64,000 nt of DNA from Gammaproteobacteria bacterium (GTDB lineage: Bacteria > Pseudomonadota > Gammaproteobacteria > Francisellales > CACEW01): NCBI GenBank assembly GCA_029256015.1, contig JAQSYQ010000006.1, positions 22,437-86,436 on the forward strand, given 5' to 3'. The position numbers and the translations under genes were made by a program. This document shows, piece after piece, positions 17,919-27,670 of the stretch. Under the pieces are notes generated by a model. It was not told where the DNA came from, did no database searches, and worked only from the letters and a program-made list of their open reading frames with translations. Within the stretch, counting starts at the first letter, position 1; each line of letters starts with the position of its first letter.

Positions 17919-18041
17919 AATATTTTCAATTTTTAACTTAATCAAGGCGTCCGCAGTCCGAGCAACGAAGTTACCATTATAGCGTAATGAGGGCGCTCGG
18001 ACGAGAAACAACATAGAGTAAGTTAAAAAGTGGAAATATCG
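17919..18041. repeat. MITE-like palindromic element, family C, copy 1
   Basis: Imperfect terminal inverted repeats occur here: TATTTTCAATTTTTAACTTA at 17921-17940, and TAAGTTAAAAAGTGGAAATA at 18019-18038, which is complementary at 18 of 20 positions. They enclose AAGGCGTCCGCAG and CGAGAAA motifs that recur, in reverse orientation, in the element at 31660-31782. There is no coding capacity. The element lies directly upstream of the GT9 gene at 18050 and fills most of the 180-bp gap between two divergent GT9 genes, so it may carry or disrupt their promoters. Confidence 0.8.
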
Positions 18042-18049
18042 AGAGACTT

Positions 18050-19078
18050 ATGAAAATTTGGTATGAAAAAGGTGCCTATATTAGTAAAAAAGCCCGCAAA
18101 TTCGTTGCTGAAAACAGTAGGGAATCCATTAAATCTATTGCAGTGATCCGTCATGCGGCATTAGGAGACATGGTCATCACTCGGCCTTTTTTAATTGAGC
18201 TCAAACGATTCTTTCCCAATGCCAAAGTTACTTTAAGCCTGGTGAGCAATTATGTTTATGGCGCGCCTGAAGACCTAGTAGATCGCATTCATATTGTGCA
18301 AAGAAAAGGCGGCTCTGTCCGAGAAAGAATCAAAGAATACAAGGCTTTGGGCGAGCATGATATTATTTTTGATCTGGCTGCGACCACTCGGTCTTTTTGG
18401 ATTACTTTGTTTAATAAGGCTAAGCTTAAGCTCGGCTTTCCTTATCATATGGCACAGCAATGGATGTACTATGATATCGCTTTGCTGCGTTCGGATATGC
18501 AGCCTGAAGCCGAAGTGATGTTGCATCTTTTAAATGTATTAGGTTGTGCCACAAATTATCCTTTAATTTACGACTTGCCTGGAGAGCCTTTAAAACGCGA
18601 GAGGCCATATCTACTTTATTTTACAGGGGCTTCGGTTGAATCTAAGTGCTGGCCTAAACAGCGCTTTATTCAGTTAATCGACAAAGCAGCACAAGCTTTG
18701 CCTCAGTTTGAGCATATTATTCTAAACGGGCACAGGCCTGAAGAATCCATCAATGATATGTTAGCTGAGCTTAGCCATCACGCTAATGTAAGCGGGACTG
18801 AAAAATTAAGTTTAGAGCAATGCACTGCCATGGTAAAAGGGACGGGCTTGTTGATAACGAATGACAATGGGGTGCGTAATTTAGCAATCTCTGCCAACAC
18901 TGCAACTGTCGGAATATTTTTTGCCACAGTGCCTTACCGATACTGGCCAAGAGATGGCAGGCATGCAGCGGTTTTTAACCCAAGTGGAACCTTACCTGAG
19001 GTAAGCGATGTCTTGGATGCCATGCTGGCGATGATTGGAAATGTGCAGCCAGTTCGTGTACCATCTCATTTATGGTAA
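18050..19078 (+). CDS. Glycosyltransferase family 9 (heptosyltransferase-like)
   Basis: This 342-residue protein begins with a basic N-terminal extension, then the GT9 motif [19 protein letters not shown] and the C-terminal [26 protein letters not shown]. In that segment the usual GPxHLA is replaced by NGVRNLA, so its donor pocket may differ from true heptosyltransferases. [16 protein letters not shown] fits the second Rossmann domain. It is probably an LPS core transferase of unknown specificity. The last 7 bp overlap the start of uvrB. Its promoter region is occupied by the family C element. Confidence 0.82.
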   Translation: MKIWYEKGAYISKKARKFVAENSRESIKSIAVIRHAALGDMVITRPFLIELKRFFPNAKVTLSLVSNYVYGAPEDLVDRIHIVQRKGGSVRERIKEYKALGEHDIIFDLAATTRSFWITLFNKAKLKLGFPYHMAQQWMYYDIALLRSDMQPEAEVMLHLLNVLGCATNYPLIYDLPGEPLKRERPYLLYFTGASVESKCWPKQRFIQLIDKAAQALPQFEHIILNGHRPEESINDMLAELSHHANVSGTEKLSLEQCTAMVKGTGLLITNDNGVRNLAISANTATVGIFFATVPYRYWPRDGRHAAVFNPSGTLPEVSDVLDAMLAMIGNVQPVRVPSHLW

Positions 19079-21081
19079 AAAAATTCGAATTAAATACTCC
19101 TTATCAGCCGGCAGGCGACCAACCCAAAGCGATTAGCAGCCTGATTGAAGGCTTAAATGATGGCTTGGCCCATCAGGTTTTGCTTGGAGTCACGGGCTCG
19201 GGTAAAACCTTTACCATAGCCAATGTCATTGAAAAAGTGCAAAGGCCCACGCTTATTTTGGTCCATAACAAAACTTTAGCAGCGCAGTTTTATGGAGAGA
19301 TGAAGGCTTTTTTCCCAAAAAATGCGGTAGAGTATTTTGTTTCTTATTACGATTACTATCAGCCTGAGGCCTATGTGCCGGTTTCTGATACCTATATTGA
19401 AAAAGATGCCTCAATCAATGAACATATCGAGCAAATGAGGCTGTCTGCTACCAAAGCCTTATTGGAATATAACGATACTATTATTGTCGCAACGGTTTCT
19501 GCCATTTATGGATTGGGTGATCCTAAGTCTTATATGAAAATGGTGTTGGTATTAAGCCGTGGCGAGACGGTAAACCAAAGACAAATTTTACAAAGACTCG
19601 CAGAGCTCCAATACGCTCGAAATGATCTAGCCTTTGAAAGAGCCACTTATCGAGTCCGAGGCGATGTAATTGATATTTTCCCGGCTGAATCGGAAAAAGA
19701 AGCAGTCAGGGTGGAGCTGTTTGGCGATGAAGTAGAAAACATCAGCTTTTTTGACCCTTTAACCGGGGAAGTGCTAAGAAAAGTTCCCAGGGTGACTATT
19801 TATCCAAAAAGCCATTATGTGACCCCAAGGCAAACTTTGCTGGATATGGTCGATGCGGTAAAAATCGAATTGAGAGACCGCTTGGAAGAGCTTCGTTCTC
19901 AAAATAAATTATTGGAAGCCCAGCGCCTGGAACAAAGGACCAAGTTTGATATGGAGATGGTTTTAGAATTGGGTTACTGCTCAGGAATCGAAAACTATTC
20001 CCGCTATTTATCTGGCCGTAAGGCCGGCGAGCCTCCCCCCACTTTGTTGGACTATTTGCCCAGCAACTCCTTGCTTGTCATCGATGAGTCGCATGTGACC
20101 GTTCCTCAATTGGGAGCCATGTATAAAGGCGACCGATCCCGCAAAGAAAACTTAGTCACCTATGGCTTTAGATTGCCCTCGGCTTTAGATAACCGACCTT
20201 TAAAATTTGAAGAATTTAAAGAGATTTCCCCTCAATGTATTTATGTTTCAGCCACTCCGGGCAATTATGAGCTTGAAAAAGCCGATAGCATTGCCGAGCA
20301 GGTGGTCCGCCCAACCGGATTAATTGACCCTGAGATTGAAATAAGGCCCGTGAGTACTCAGGTAGATGACGTGCTTTCTGAGATAAGAGTCAGGGCTAAG
20401 AAAAACGAGCGGGTCCTAATTACGACTTTAACTAAAAGGATGTCAGAAGACCTGACCGATTATTTAAACGAGCATGATGTCAAAGTCCGCTACCTGCATT
20501 CCGATATTGATACTGTAGAGCGAGTTGAAATTATCAGGGATTTAAGACTGGGTAAATTCGATGTCTTAGTCGGAATTAACTTGCTTAGAGAAGGCTTGGA
20601 TTTGCCGGAAGTTTCATTGGTCGCCATTTTCGATGCGGATAAAGAAGGCTTTCTAAGATCGGAACGCTCTCTCATTCAGACCATCGGAAGAGCGGCGAGA
20701 AATTTGCATGGCAAGGCCATTCTATACGCTGATAGAATCACCGATTCGATGAAAAAGGCGATAGAGGAAACAGACCGTCGGCGTGAGAAGCAAGTAGCCT
20801 TTAATAAAGAGCACGGCATTACGCCTAAAAGCATTCAGCGGGACATTCAGGACATTATGGAAGGGGCCTATTCCGATAAAAAAGGCCATGAAGGCGGTGC
20901 GACCAGAGTGGCTGAAAACCGGGCTAATTACGGTGCATTAACCCCAAATCAGGTAGCCAAACAAATCAAATTATTGGAAAAACAAATGCGAGAGCATGCC
21001 AAAAACCTCGAATTTGAGCAGGCTGCAGCGGTGCGGGACCAAATAGTGGAGCTTGAGCAACTGTTCAAGCAGGATATTTAA
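19072..21081 (+). CDS. uvrB: Excinuclease ABC subunit B
   Basis: This 669-residue protein has the family's usual length (E. coli 673). It has Walker A GVTGSGKT at residues 39-46, the DNA-damage-probing beta-hairpin region [13 protein letters not shown], the helicase motif VIDESHV, the later helicase motifs [17 protein letters not shown] and QTIGRAARN, and a C-terminal UVR domain ([22 protein letters not shown]) that contacts UvrC. It verifies lesions delivered by UvrA and recruits UvrC in nucleotide excision repair. The start overlaps the preceding GT9 gene, so it may be read from that transcript. Nothing unusual is seen in the protein. Confidence 0.98.
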   Translation: MVKKFELNTPYQPAGDQPKAISSLIEGLNDGLAHQVLLGVTGSGKTFTIANVIEKVQRPTLILVHNKTLAAQFYGEMKAFFPKNAVEYFVSYYDYYQPEAYVPVSDTYIEKDASINEHIEQMRLSATKALLEYNDTIIVATVSAIYGLGDPKSYMKMVLVLSRGETVNQRQILQRLAELQYARNDLAFERATYRVRGDVIDIFPAESEKEAVRVELFGDEVENISFFDPLTGEVLRKVPRVTIYPKSHYVTPRQTLLDMVDAVKIELRDRLEELRSQNKLLEAQRLEQRTKFDMEMVLELGYCSGIENYSRYLSGRKAGEPPPTLLDYLPSNSLLVIDESHVTVPQLGAMYKGDRSRKENLVTYGFRLPSALDNRPLKFEEFKEISPQCIYVSATPGNYELEKADSIAEQVVRPTGLIDPEIEIRPVSTQVDDVLSEIRVRAKKNERVLITTLTKRMSEDLTDYLNEHDVKVRYLHSDIDTVERVEIIRDLRLGKFDVLVGINLLREGLDLPEVSLVAIFDADKEGFLRSERSLIQTIGRAARNLHGKAILYADRITDSMKKAIEETDRRREKQVAFNKEHGITPKSIQRDIQDIMEGAYSDKKGHEGGATRVAENRANYGALTPNQVAKQIKLLEKQMREHAKNLEFEQAAAVRDQIVELEQLFKQDI

Positions 21082-21160
21082 TAGGCAATGACTCTCTTGT
21101 CTTTTGGGCAATTAGGGTGATAATAATTTTTGCAATCCCTATAAGCCAAAGGAGACAGCA

Positions 21161-21388
21161 ATGCGTAAGTACCTTTCAAATAAAGCTTTTTGGTTGAAAT
21201 CATCAGCAGTCGCCGTTGTATTGTGGTTGTTTATTAGTGCCGCGATGTTCCATTTTTTTAGTTTGATGGCTTTGTTCTGGTTTTTCGTGATCGGTGCAGG
21301 AATGCTGGCCTTTGTTCTAAATGCCATTCCATTTTTGTATGAGGCCTTTAACAAAGATGTAGATCCATTAACTAATACACTTTATTAG
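21161..21388 (+). CDS. Small membrane protein (two transmembrane segments)
   Basis: This 75-residue protein has two hydrophobic helices, roughly SSAVAVVLWLFISAAMFHFF and MALFWFFVIGAGMLAFVLNA. They are flanked by a short basic N-terminus (MRKYLSNK) and a polar C-terminus. AAAGGAGAC lies 5-6 bp before the ATG, a strong ribosome site. I do not recognise the family. It lies alone between uvrB and the convergent ankyrin gene; its stop is 6 bp from that gene's stop. Confidence 0.7.
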   Translation: MRKYLSNKAFWLKSSAVAVVLWLFISAAMFHFFSLMALFWFFVIGAGMLAFVLNAIPFLYEAFNKDVDPLTNTLY

Positions 21389-21393
21389 CCTAA

Positions 21394-23037
21394 TTAACCG
21401 CCGGCCTTTGGGCCATCTAACTGGTTCCTATAGGCTGCTTGGGTCTTGCTTTTTTTTGCTGCAAAAAAGGCTTGAGGCAAGCTTTGATTAGTTTTCTCTG
21501 CATTGGCTGATTTGCCAAATAGGGCAGTTAAGGCAGTTCGCAATATTTGAAAGCCGATTTTATAATGGGATTGGTTTACAGCAAGCTTAAATGCAGCGAA
21601 GTACGTTACGGCTTTAAATTGAATTTGTGCTGCTGTTAGTAAAGTTTGGGCTGCTTTAAGCTGCCCCGATTGAATAGCAATATCAATAGCTGACTGGCCT
21701 TGTTTATTTAGGGCAAAGGGATTGGCCCCTTTTTCTAGCAGCAAACTTATCATAGCTGGATTAGCCTTCTGTGCAGCCAGCATTAGGGCAGTGCGACCGC
21801 TAACTGATGTTAAATTAGGATTGGCCTTATGTTCAAGCAGCAATCTTGCCATGGAGAGGTTGTTATTAAAAACAGCTTCCATCAAAGGAGTTGCGCCTCT
21901 TGCATCGGCTACATTAGGATTGGCCCCATGCTCAAGCAGCAGTTTTGCCATTGCTCCATTGTCTAAATTGACAGCGGTTCTTAATAAGCTCTGGCCTTGT
22001 GCATTGATTTCATTTGGGTCTGAACCATACTCAAGCAGAATTTTAGCAATAGCTTCATTTCCACTGTGCACTGCGGTGTTGAGCGCTGTACAACCGAGGC
22101 TGTTTTTAGCATCAGCTATTGCGCCATATTCTAGTAATGCCTTCACAGTTGCCTCATCTTTGCTGATAGATGCGAGATCTAGTGGGCTCATGTATATGCT
22201 CTTGCCAGAATTACTGTCAAAGGACACTGTCGCTTGAATATTAGGGTCAGCTCCTTTTTTCAGAAGGCTTCTGACTATTTCCGCATTGCCAGCTAACGCC
22301 GCCATACATAAAGGGCTAAAACCGTCCCATAGAGTTGAGCGCTCTATGTTAGGCTCATTTGCTAAGAACTCATCGACTACTTCTGCTGCATTTTGATAAT
22401 GACTTTCGGGTTTGTCTGTTCTATCAAATACATTGATTTCAAGAGGAAGAAACTTGCTTTGATTTTCAGCAGGTAAAAGTTCCATGGCATTTTGAATAGA
22501 AACAGCAGCTTGGCTAGCCGTTGAATCAGTCGTCTCAAAACGGTTATTAGGGTCATAACAGTAATATTTCCCCTCGTTTTTATAAACAGCAATAGCATGC
22601 AAATTAGATCGAATTAGGATCATTTTTTGATTAGGTATGTCTTCCAGAATTTTGCTAAGCTCTGCTTGAGTAAATGAAAAGGCTATATTGAACTCACGAC
22701 GAAGTTGGGGCTCCCCTCGCTCTCTTACCATTTCAATAGAACGATCTAATCTGGATTGGGTCATGTTTTGCATAAATTGACCAGGCATGTTTAGCAGATG
22801 TATCTTTTCGATAAATCTGTCAATAGTAGGATCAGATTTGCCGTTATCCTCTTTACTAAGAATGTATTTTATCTGACTAAAAAATTCATCATGCTTATTC
22901 TGAGTTTGGGCATATAAATAAAGACTGGCCAAGCCGTTACAGTAGCCGGCTGTATCAAGAAGCGGCCTAGCTTGAGACTGAAGATAGCTATTTAACTTAG
23001 CTATCAGGGTGGTTTGATCAGCGGCTTCAAAAGCCAT
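21394..23037 (-). CDS. Ankyrin-repeat protein with N-terminal papain-like (C58/YopT-like) cysteine protease candidate
   Basis: The protein is about 547 residues. ATG 23037 is preferred since GGAG lies 6 bp upstream; another ATG, at 23049, would add four residues. The first about 190 residues contain a possible papain-type triad: Cys33 in TAGYCNGLASLYLY, His147 in SNLHAIAVYKN, and Asp162 in YYCYDPNNRFE. The spacing and the HA(I/V)..YDPN pattern are like YopT/AvrPphB (C58) peptidases. From about residue 230 to 450 there are six to seven ankyrin repeats (such as SPLCMAALAGNAEIVRSLL and TALMLAAQKANPAMISLLL). The tail is basic. There is no signal peptide. A host-acting protease targeted by ankyrin repeats is inferred, not shown. 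Confidence 0.72.
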   Translation of the reverse strand: MAFEAADQTTLIAKLNSYLQSQARPLLDTAGYCNGLASLYLYAQTQNKHDEFFSQIKYILSKEDNGKSDPTIDRFIEKIHLLNMPGQFMQNMTQSRLDRSIEMVRERGEPQLRREFNIAFSFTQAELSKILEDIPNQKMILIRSNLHAIAVYKNEGKYYCYDPNNRFETTDSTASQAAVSIQNAMELLPAENQSKFLPLEINVFDRTDKPESHYQNAAEVVDEFLANEPNIERSTLWDGFSPLCMAALAGNAEIVRSLLKKGADPNIQATVSFDSNSGKSIYMSPLDLASISKDEATVKALLEYGAIADAKNSLGCTALNTAVHSGNEAIAKILLEYGSDPNEINAQGQSLLRTAVNLDNGAMAKLLLEHGANPNVADARGATPLMEAVFNNNLSMARLLLEHKANPNLTSVSGRTALMLAAQKANPAMISLLLEKGANPFALNKQGQSAIDIAIQSGQLKAAQTLLTAAQIQFKAVTYFAAFKLAVNQSHYKIGFQILRTALTALFGKSANAEKTNQSLPQAFFAAKKSKTQAAYRNQLDGPKAGG

Positions 23038-23134
23038 ACAGCACTCCATCGCTCTATTTTTATTATTTATTCTATATAATTATAGACGATGTTTTGCTGG
23101 AATTTAGCGCAATATTATATAAATTTATAGGTAA

Positions 23135-24460
23135 TTAAACTGGGTTACGACCTATTGAATAGTAGTGAATTCCAAGTTGTTTCATATTGTCAGGATCATA
23201 TAAATTGCGTCCATCAAATATCACTGGAGTTTTAAGCTTTTGTTTGATTAAGTCAAAGTCTGGGCTCTTGAACAAGGTCCACTCGGTAACGACGATCAAA
23301 GCATCCGCATTGTCCAAAGCATTTTCGGCATGTTCGCATAGCTTTAAATCATCTCTTTTGCCATAGGCTTTGGCAATATTTGGCATGGCTTCAGGGTCAT
23401 AGGCCTGAACTTTAGCGCCTAGTTTCCATAAGCCTTCTATTAATGTTCGGCTGGCCGCATCTCTGATATCGTCTGTATTGGGCTTAAAAGCAAGGCCCCA
23501 GATTGCAAAGGTTTTAGCTTTAACATCGCCGAAGTGTTGCGTAATTTTTTCTAAAAGTACATGCTTTTGGCGATCATTGACTTCATGCACTGCTTCTAGG
23601 ATTTGAGTATGGTAGCCATGTACTTTGGCAGTATGCTGAAGTGCAAGCACATCTTTCGGGAAGCAAGAGCCGCCATAGCCGCATCCTGGATAAATAAAGG
23701 AATAGCCGATTCTCGCATCTGAACCAATACCATGCCTTACATGCTCGATATCAGCTCCGACTTTTTCAGCGATTCGGCTCATTTCATTCATAAAGCTGAT
23801 TTTGGTTGCCAGCATGGCATTCGCCGCATATTTAGTCAGCTCAGCTGAGCGAACATCCATAATGATGATCTTTTCATGGTTACGGTTAAATGGAGCATAA
23901 AGTGAACGCATTTTTTCAGTGGCCTGCTCTGAATTGGAGCCAATTACCACTCTATCCGGCCTCATGCAGTCAGTAATAGCCGAGCCTTCTTTTAAAAACT
24001 CAGGGTTAGAAACCACATCAAATTGAATATTAAGGCCGCGTTTATTGAGCTCAGCCTGAATAATTTCTTTAACTTGATCTGCTGTGCCAACAGGCACTGT
24101 AGATTTATTGACTATTACTCGGTATTCGGTCATGTGCTGGCCAATGGTTTTGGCCACTTCATGAACATAACGCATATCGGCAGAGCCATCCTCAGAAGGA
24201 GGGGTCCCAACCGCAATAAATAAAATTTGGCTATTTTGAATGGCAGAAGCTGCATCGGTTGTGAAATGTAGCCGCTGTTCAGATATGTTTTTACTCAATA
24301 GTTCAGTTAAGCCTGGCTCGTAAATCGGGCTTTGGGCTTGCTTGAGTTTAGCTACCCTGGCCTCATCGATATCCACGCATGTTACATGATTGCCTACTTC
24401 GGCAAAACAAGTTCCTGTAACAAGGCCTACATAACCTGAGCCAAATAACGCAATTTTCAT
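23135..24460 (-). CDS. ugd: UDP-glucose 6-dehydrogenase
   Basis: This 441-residue protein is typical of the family. It has [20 protein letters not shown] (NAD-binding), the [13 protein letters not shown] loop, and the catalytic cysteine in [14 protein letters not shown]. The C-terminal substrate domain has [17 protein letters not shown]. It oxidises UDP-glucose twice to UDP-glucuronate, the first committed step toward L-Ara4N and other uronic-acid sugars. It directly follows the arnA-type gene (TAA immediately before its ATG), so the two next steps are in one operon. Confidence 0.96.
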   Translation of the reverse strand: MKIALFGSGYVGLVTGTCFAEVGNHVTCVDIDEARVAKLKQAQSPIYEPGLTELLSKNISEQRLHFTTDAASAIQNSQILFIAVGTPPSEDGSADMRYVHEVAKTIGQHMTEYRVIVNKSTVPVGTADQVKEIIQAELNKRGLNIQFDVVSNPEFLKEGSAITDCMRPDRVVIGSNSEQATEKMRSLYAPFNRNHEKIIIMDVRSAELTKYAANAMLATKISFMNEMSRIAEKVGADIEHVRHGIGSDARIGYSFIYPGCGYGGSCFPKDVLALQHTAKVHGYHTQILEAVHEVNDRQKHVLLEKITQHFGDVKAKTFAIWGLAFKPNTDDIRDAASRTLIEGLWKLGAKVQAYDPEAMPNIAKAYGKRDDLKLCEHAENALDNADALIVVTEWTLFKSPDFDLIKQKLKTPVIFDGRNLYDPDNMKQLGIHYYSIGRNPV

Positions 24461-25501
24461 TTAGGATACCAATTTTTCTTCTGGGTGAGCTAAATGATAA
24501 TCAAGGGTAAGCTTTAAAGCTTCTTCCATGCCGAATTTGGGCTCCCAGTTTAAATGCTTTTTAGCATTTTCAATGGCTGGAACTCGGCTTGAAACATCTT
24601 GATAGCCTTTGCCGTAATATTGTTCTGCACTGACTTCAATGATTTTAGTTTTTTGAGCGCGCTCTTTATAAGCAGGGTAAGCAGAAACAGCTTTGACCAG
24701 CATTTCGGCCAGCTCTTTGATCGAAAAGTCGTTTTTAGGGTTGCCCAAGTTAAAGATACGGCGGTTAGCTTCATCATTACGGCGTTCAATAATTTTAATT
24801 AAAGCATCGATACCGTCATCAATATAGGTAAAGCAACGGCGCTGCGCACCACCTTCTACTAGCTGAATATCTTTGCCTTGAATAATATTACCAATAAATT
24901 GGGTTAATACTCGAGCACTGCCTTCTTTGGGCACCAGAATATTGTCCAATTTAGCGCCGATCCAGTTGAAGGGTCTAAATAAAGTGTAGTTTAAGCCAGC
25001 CTTATCACCATAAGCGTAAATGACTCTGTCCATTAGCTGCTTGCTGCAAGAATAAATCCATCTTTGCTTATTGATCGGGCCTAATACCAATGAACTGGTT
25101 TCCTCATCAAAAGGGACATCGGGGCTCATGCCATAGACTTCTGAGGTAGAAGGGAAAATCACGTGCTTTTTGTATTTCACACATTGGCGAATAATGGAAA
25201 GGTTGGCTTCAAAATCCAGTTCAAATACATAAAGCGGGTCGGAAACATAGACACTTGGAGTTGCCACGGCCACTAAGGGCAAGACCACGTCGCATTTGCG
25301 GATATGGTATTCAATCCATTCTTTGTTAATGGTGATATCACCTTCTACAAAATGAAAGCGCTCGTGATTGACGCAGCCTTCCAATTTATGGGTGCCTAAG
25401 TCCATTCCATAAATTTCCCAATTGGTATCTTTTAAAATGCGTTCACACAAAGAGCTGCCGATAAAGCCGTTTACACCCAAAATTAATATTTTCAATGCCA
25501 T
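24461..25501 (-). CDS. arnA: UDP-glucuronate oxidative decarboxylase (ArnA C-terminal-domain type, stand-alone)
   Basis: This 346-residue protein matches only the dehydrogenase half of E. coli ArnA: ILILGVNGFIGSSLCERIL, the PSTSEVYGM motif with catalytic Ser and Glu, IYSCSKQLMDRVI (YxxxK variant), FRPFNWIG, QRRCFTYIDDGIDAL with the key arginine, and YYGKGYQDVSSR near the end. It oxidises and decarboxylates UDP-GlcA to UDP-4-keto-arabinose. The N-terminal formyltransferase domain of fused ArnA is absent here. The gene sits between arnC and ugd. A UDP-xylose synthase role is less likely given the ArnA-specific motifs. Confidence 0.9.
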   Translation of the reverse strand: MALKILILGVNGFIGSSLCERILKDTNWEIYGMDLGTHKLEGCVNHERFHFVEGDITINKEWIEYHIRKCDVVLPLVAVATPSVYVSDPLYVFELDFEANLSIIRQCVKYKKHVIFPSTSEVYGMSPDVPFDEETSSLVLGPINKQRWIYSCSKQLMDRVIYAYGDKAGLNYTLFRPFNWIGAKLDNILVPKEGSARVLTQFIGNIIQGKDIQLVEGGAQRRCFTYIDDGIDALIKIIERRNDEANRRIFNLGNPKNDFSIKELAEMLVKAVSAYPAYKERAQKTKIIEVSAEQYYGKGYQDVSSRVPAIENAKKHLNWEPKFGMEEALKLTLDYHLAHPEEKLVS

Positions 25502-25509
25502 TCTGAATC

Positions 25510-26454
25510 CTATATTTGATCTGTTTTATCTTGCAAAATATGCTTCACTATATAGCGAGGTCTTTTACGGACTTCTTCGTATATGCGCCCGATATATTCA
25601 CCCACAATTCCTAAGCCCATCAGTAGAATTCCTACCAAAAAGTACATGATAGCAAATAAGGTGAAGACTCCTTGCACATCAGGTCCATGAATTATACGGC
25701 TTAGCATCAAATAGATAAATAAAATGAGGCTCAAAAAAGCAATAATAAAGCCGAATATAGTAAATGCCTCTAAAGGAGCTCTTGAGAAGTTAGCAAAGAA
25801 ATCAAAGTTATAGCGAATCAGTTTATAAAAATTGTAATTAGATTCACCGGCTTCACGCGCTGCATGGCGTACAGGAACATCGGTTGGATTAGCAGCTAAA
25901 CTCACCGCTAAAGCTGGAATAAAGGTAGAGCTTTCTTCGCAGGAAACCATATAGTCTACGATGCTGCGTTTATAAGCTCTTAACATGCAGCCTTCATCGG
26001 CCATATGAATTTTAGTAAGCTTATCTCGCAGAATGTTATGCAGTCTTGAGAAAAACTTGCGCCAGATTTTATCTTGGCGGTTCATTCTAATTCCGCCGAC
26101 TACATCATGGCCCTTTTCAATGGCTTCAAGCAGTACAGGCATGTCTTCAGGATAGTTTTGCAGGTCAGCGTCCATAGTGAAGACTACGTCGCCTCGAACA
26201 TGCTCAAATCCCGCCATAATAGCCATATGTTGGCCATAGTTACGGTTAAATTCTACTACTCTAATTTCTTTAGGACGGCGCTCATGCAAGCTTTTTAGAA
26301 TTTCACTAGAACGATCGCGGCTGCCATCATTAACCAAAATCACTTCAAAGGGTTTTTCCATGTGATCAAGCGTTGTGATAAGGCGCTGATATAGGGTTTC
26401 CAGCGAAGCTTCTTCGTTATAAACCGGAATGACGACACTAATGTATGGCTTCAT
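25510..26454 (-). CDS. arnC: Undecaprenyl-phosphate sugar transferase, ArnC-type GT2
   Basis: This 314-residue protein has a GT-A domain (ISVVIPVYNEEASLETLY, VNDGSRDRSSEIL, FTMDADLQNYPED) followed by two transmembrane segments (FTIFGFIIAFLSLILFIYLM and FTLFAIMYFLVGILLMGLG). It ends IGRIYEEVRKRPRYIV, as in ArnC. ArnC moves the formylated aminoarabinose from UDP to undecaprenyl phosphate on the cytoplasmic face. It lies 8 bp before arnA in one operon with ugd. Related GtrB-type enzymes share the layout, but the gene neighbourhood favours ArnC. Confidence 0.85.
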   Translation of the reverse strand: MKPYISVVIPVYNEEASLETLYQRLITTLDHMEKPFEVILVNDGSRDRSSEILKSLHERRPKEIRVVEFNRNYGQHMAIMAGFEHVRGDVVFTMDADLQNYPEDMPVLLEAIEKGHDVVGGIRMNRQDKIWRKFFSRLHNILRDKLTKIHMADEGCMLRAYKRSIVDYMVSCEESSTFIPALAVSLAANPTDVPVRHAAREAGESNYNFYKLIRYNFDFFANFSRAPLEAFTIFGFIIAFLSLILFIYLMLSRIIHGPDVQGVFTLFAIMYFLVGILLMGLGIVGEYIGRIYEEVRKRPRYIVKHILQDKTDQI

Positions 26455-26842
26455 TTACTGCTTCCAAAACTGTATTAATTAGCATAAGCCCAACATTGTA
26501 TCAGAAATTTTTGAAATAGTGCTATTCTAAGATGAAGAAGGGATGTCTTGCTAGTCAGGAGACTCGTTATAGATAGCAAGCAAAAGAAAGGCTCGAAAAA
26601 TCACTTTTTGCAGCTTTTTTCTATCTTAACGCTTTATATCAGCTTCAGCACTCTACATATACTTAGGGTGGGAGCAAATCGGCTTTTTCCGCAATTTATA
26701 AAAACCCCCTCTAAGTCCTACTTAGATCATTTTTTGGCTAAACAATGGTGGAATATATATAAATTTAATTTATTGGATAATAATTTATAAAAAAACATAA
26801 AAATTGATCTATTATAATATAATAATACAAGGAAGTATCATT
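26455..26842. other. AT-rich intergenic region between divergent arnC and an accessory gene
   Basis: These 388 bp separate divergent genes and become very AT-rich toward the right. A TATAAT at 26813-26818 is a plausible -10 for the gene at 26843, but no clear -35 is seen at the right distance. A weak 80-codon plus-strand frame (26548-26790) has no ribosome site and looks random. The arnC promoter should be in the left part. No repeat of families A-C is present. Confidence 0.4.
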
Positions 26843-27646
26843 ATGTTCAGGAGCAGCTTAACATTTTTTTACTGTAGGGGTAACAGAGCAGATGAAGGAG
26901 CGCATCAAGAGCCGCCTCCTGCCGCTGCTCCAGAAATTTTGCCTCCACCCGCAGGGGGCGCGGGCAATTTGGTGCCGGGGGTGCGCATTTTAGGGACTGA
27001 TCTTGTAGAAAGTCATCCTGAAGTTTTTGGCTTTGCAAATATTACTGATCTAAAACTTGTGCGAGGGGATGCTTATCTCTCAGTTTGCGATGAGCGGTTC
27101 CATTATTTAACTAGAAGAGATTTAGCCTCTCATAGTGGCGCTTCGGAAAAAGGATGGAAGGCCCATATCTCGGTTCCAAGCCCTGAATCATTTACCCATA
27201 ACGATAACGTAGAATTAGCATGGAATGCGATTCTACCCATAGTGATAAAGTATGGATTGGGTCTTTGCAAAGTTATCCAAGATGAATACATTGGGCTTAA
27301 AAGTACCCAACCAGGCAAAGACATAACCCTTTATCAATTTACTTCGCCTGGTTTAGATTGGCAAAATATGTTAGTTGAAATTGAAGCAAAGTTGCGTAGT
27401 GTTTTTGCTGAAGCCAAAGGCCCAACTCCTAGAATTAGAAATGGTTTTGAAATATCTAATAATAAAGAACTCAGTATGCCCGGTAGTCTTTACATGTATT
27501 GTGCCTGTGACTCCTATGAGACATTAGCTGAAGCAGAAGCCCAAGCGGCTAGAGGTGACCGTGGTCCATTTAATGATATCAACCTAAGACCAAGTGTTAG
27601 AAGAGCTTGTGCTGAAGATTCCAGTCCAGCTCCAGGTGTATTATAA
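26843..27646 (+). CDS. Accessory protein with faint OspF/SpvC (phosphothreonine lyase)-like core
   Basis: The protein is 267 residues when started at ATG 26843, with AAGGAAG 7 bp upstream. Residues 20-45 are a Pro/Ala-rich linker. Residues about 75-225 follow the order of motifs in OspF/SpvC lyases: GWKAHISV (Lys106, His108) for SpvC GDKFHISV, CKVIQDE (Lys143) for WKVTDME, and GKDITLYQF (Tyr164) for GAQFTLYIK. Those residues include the family's catalytic His and general-base Lys. The two phosphate-binding arginines are not clearly kept, so activity or substrate may differ. The C-terminus is Pro/Ala-containing (SSPAPGVL). The gene and its partner split an L-Ara4N operon. Treat the family link as a hypothesis. 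Confidence 0.5.
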   Translation: MFRSSLTFFYCRGNRADEGAHQEPPPAAAPEILPPPAGGAGNLVPGVRILGTDLVESHPEVFGFANITDLKLVRGDAYLSVCDERFHYLTRRDLASHSGASEKGWKAHISVPSPESFTHNDNVELAWNAILPIVIKYGLGLCKVIQDEYIGLKSTQPGKDITLYQFTSPGLDWQNMLVEIEAKLRSVFAEAKGPTPRIRNGFEISNNKELSMPGSLYMYCACDSYETLAEAEAQAARGDRGPFNDINLRPSVRRACAEDSSPAPGVL

Positions 27647-27670
27647 TGGAAAAAAGTTTAGGAGCTAAAA

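Noticed and set aside
21722..22237. 171-codon plus-strand frame opposite the ankyrin gene
   Set aside because: It is the antisense of ankyrin repeats (the periodic GA/SS/LA pattern mirrors the real gene) and has no ribosome site.
24550..24802. Overlapping frames on both strands within the arnA-type gene
   Set aside because: Both are shadows of the conserved dehydratase sequence.
26548..26790. 80-codon plus-strand frame in the gap before the OspF-like gene
   Set aside because: It begins at a TTG without a ribosome site, has low-complexity AT-rich codons and no plausible domain; treated as chance.
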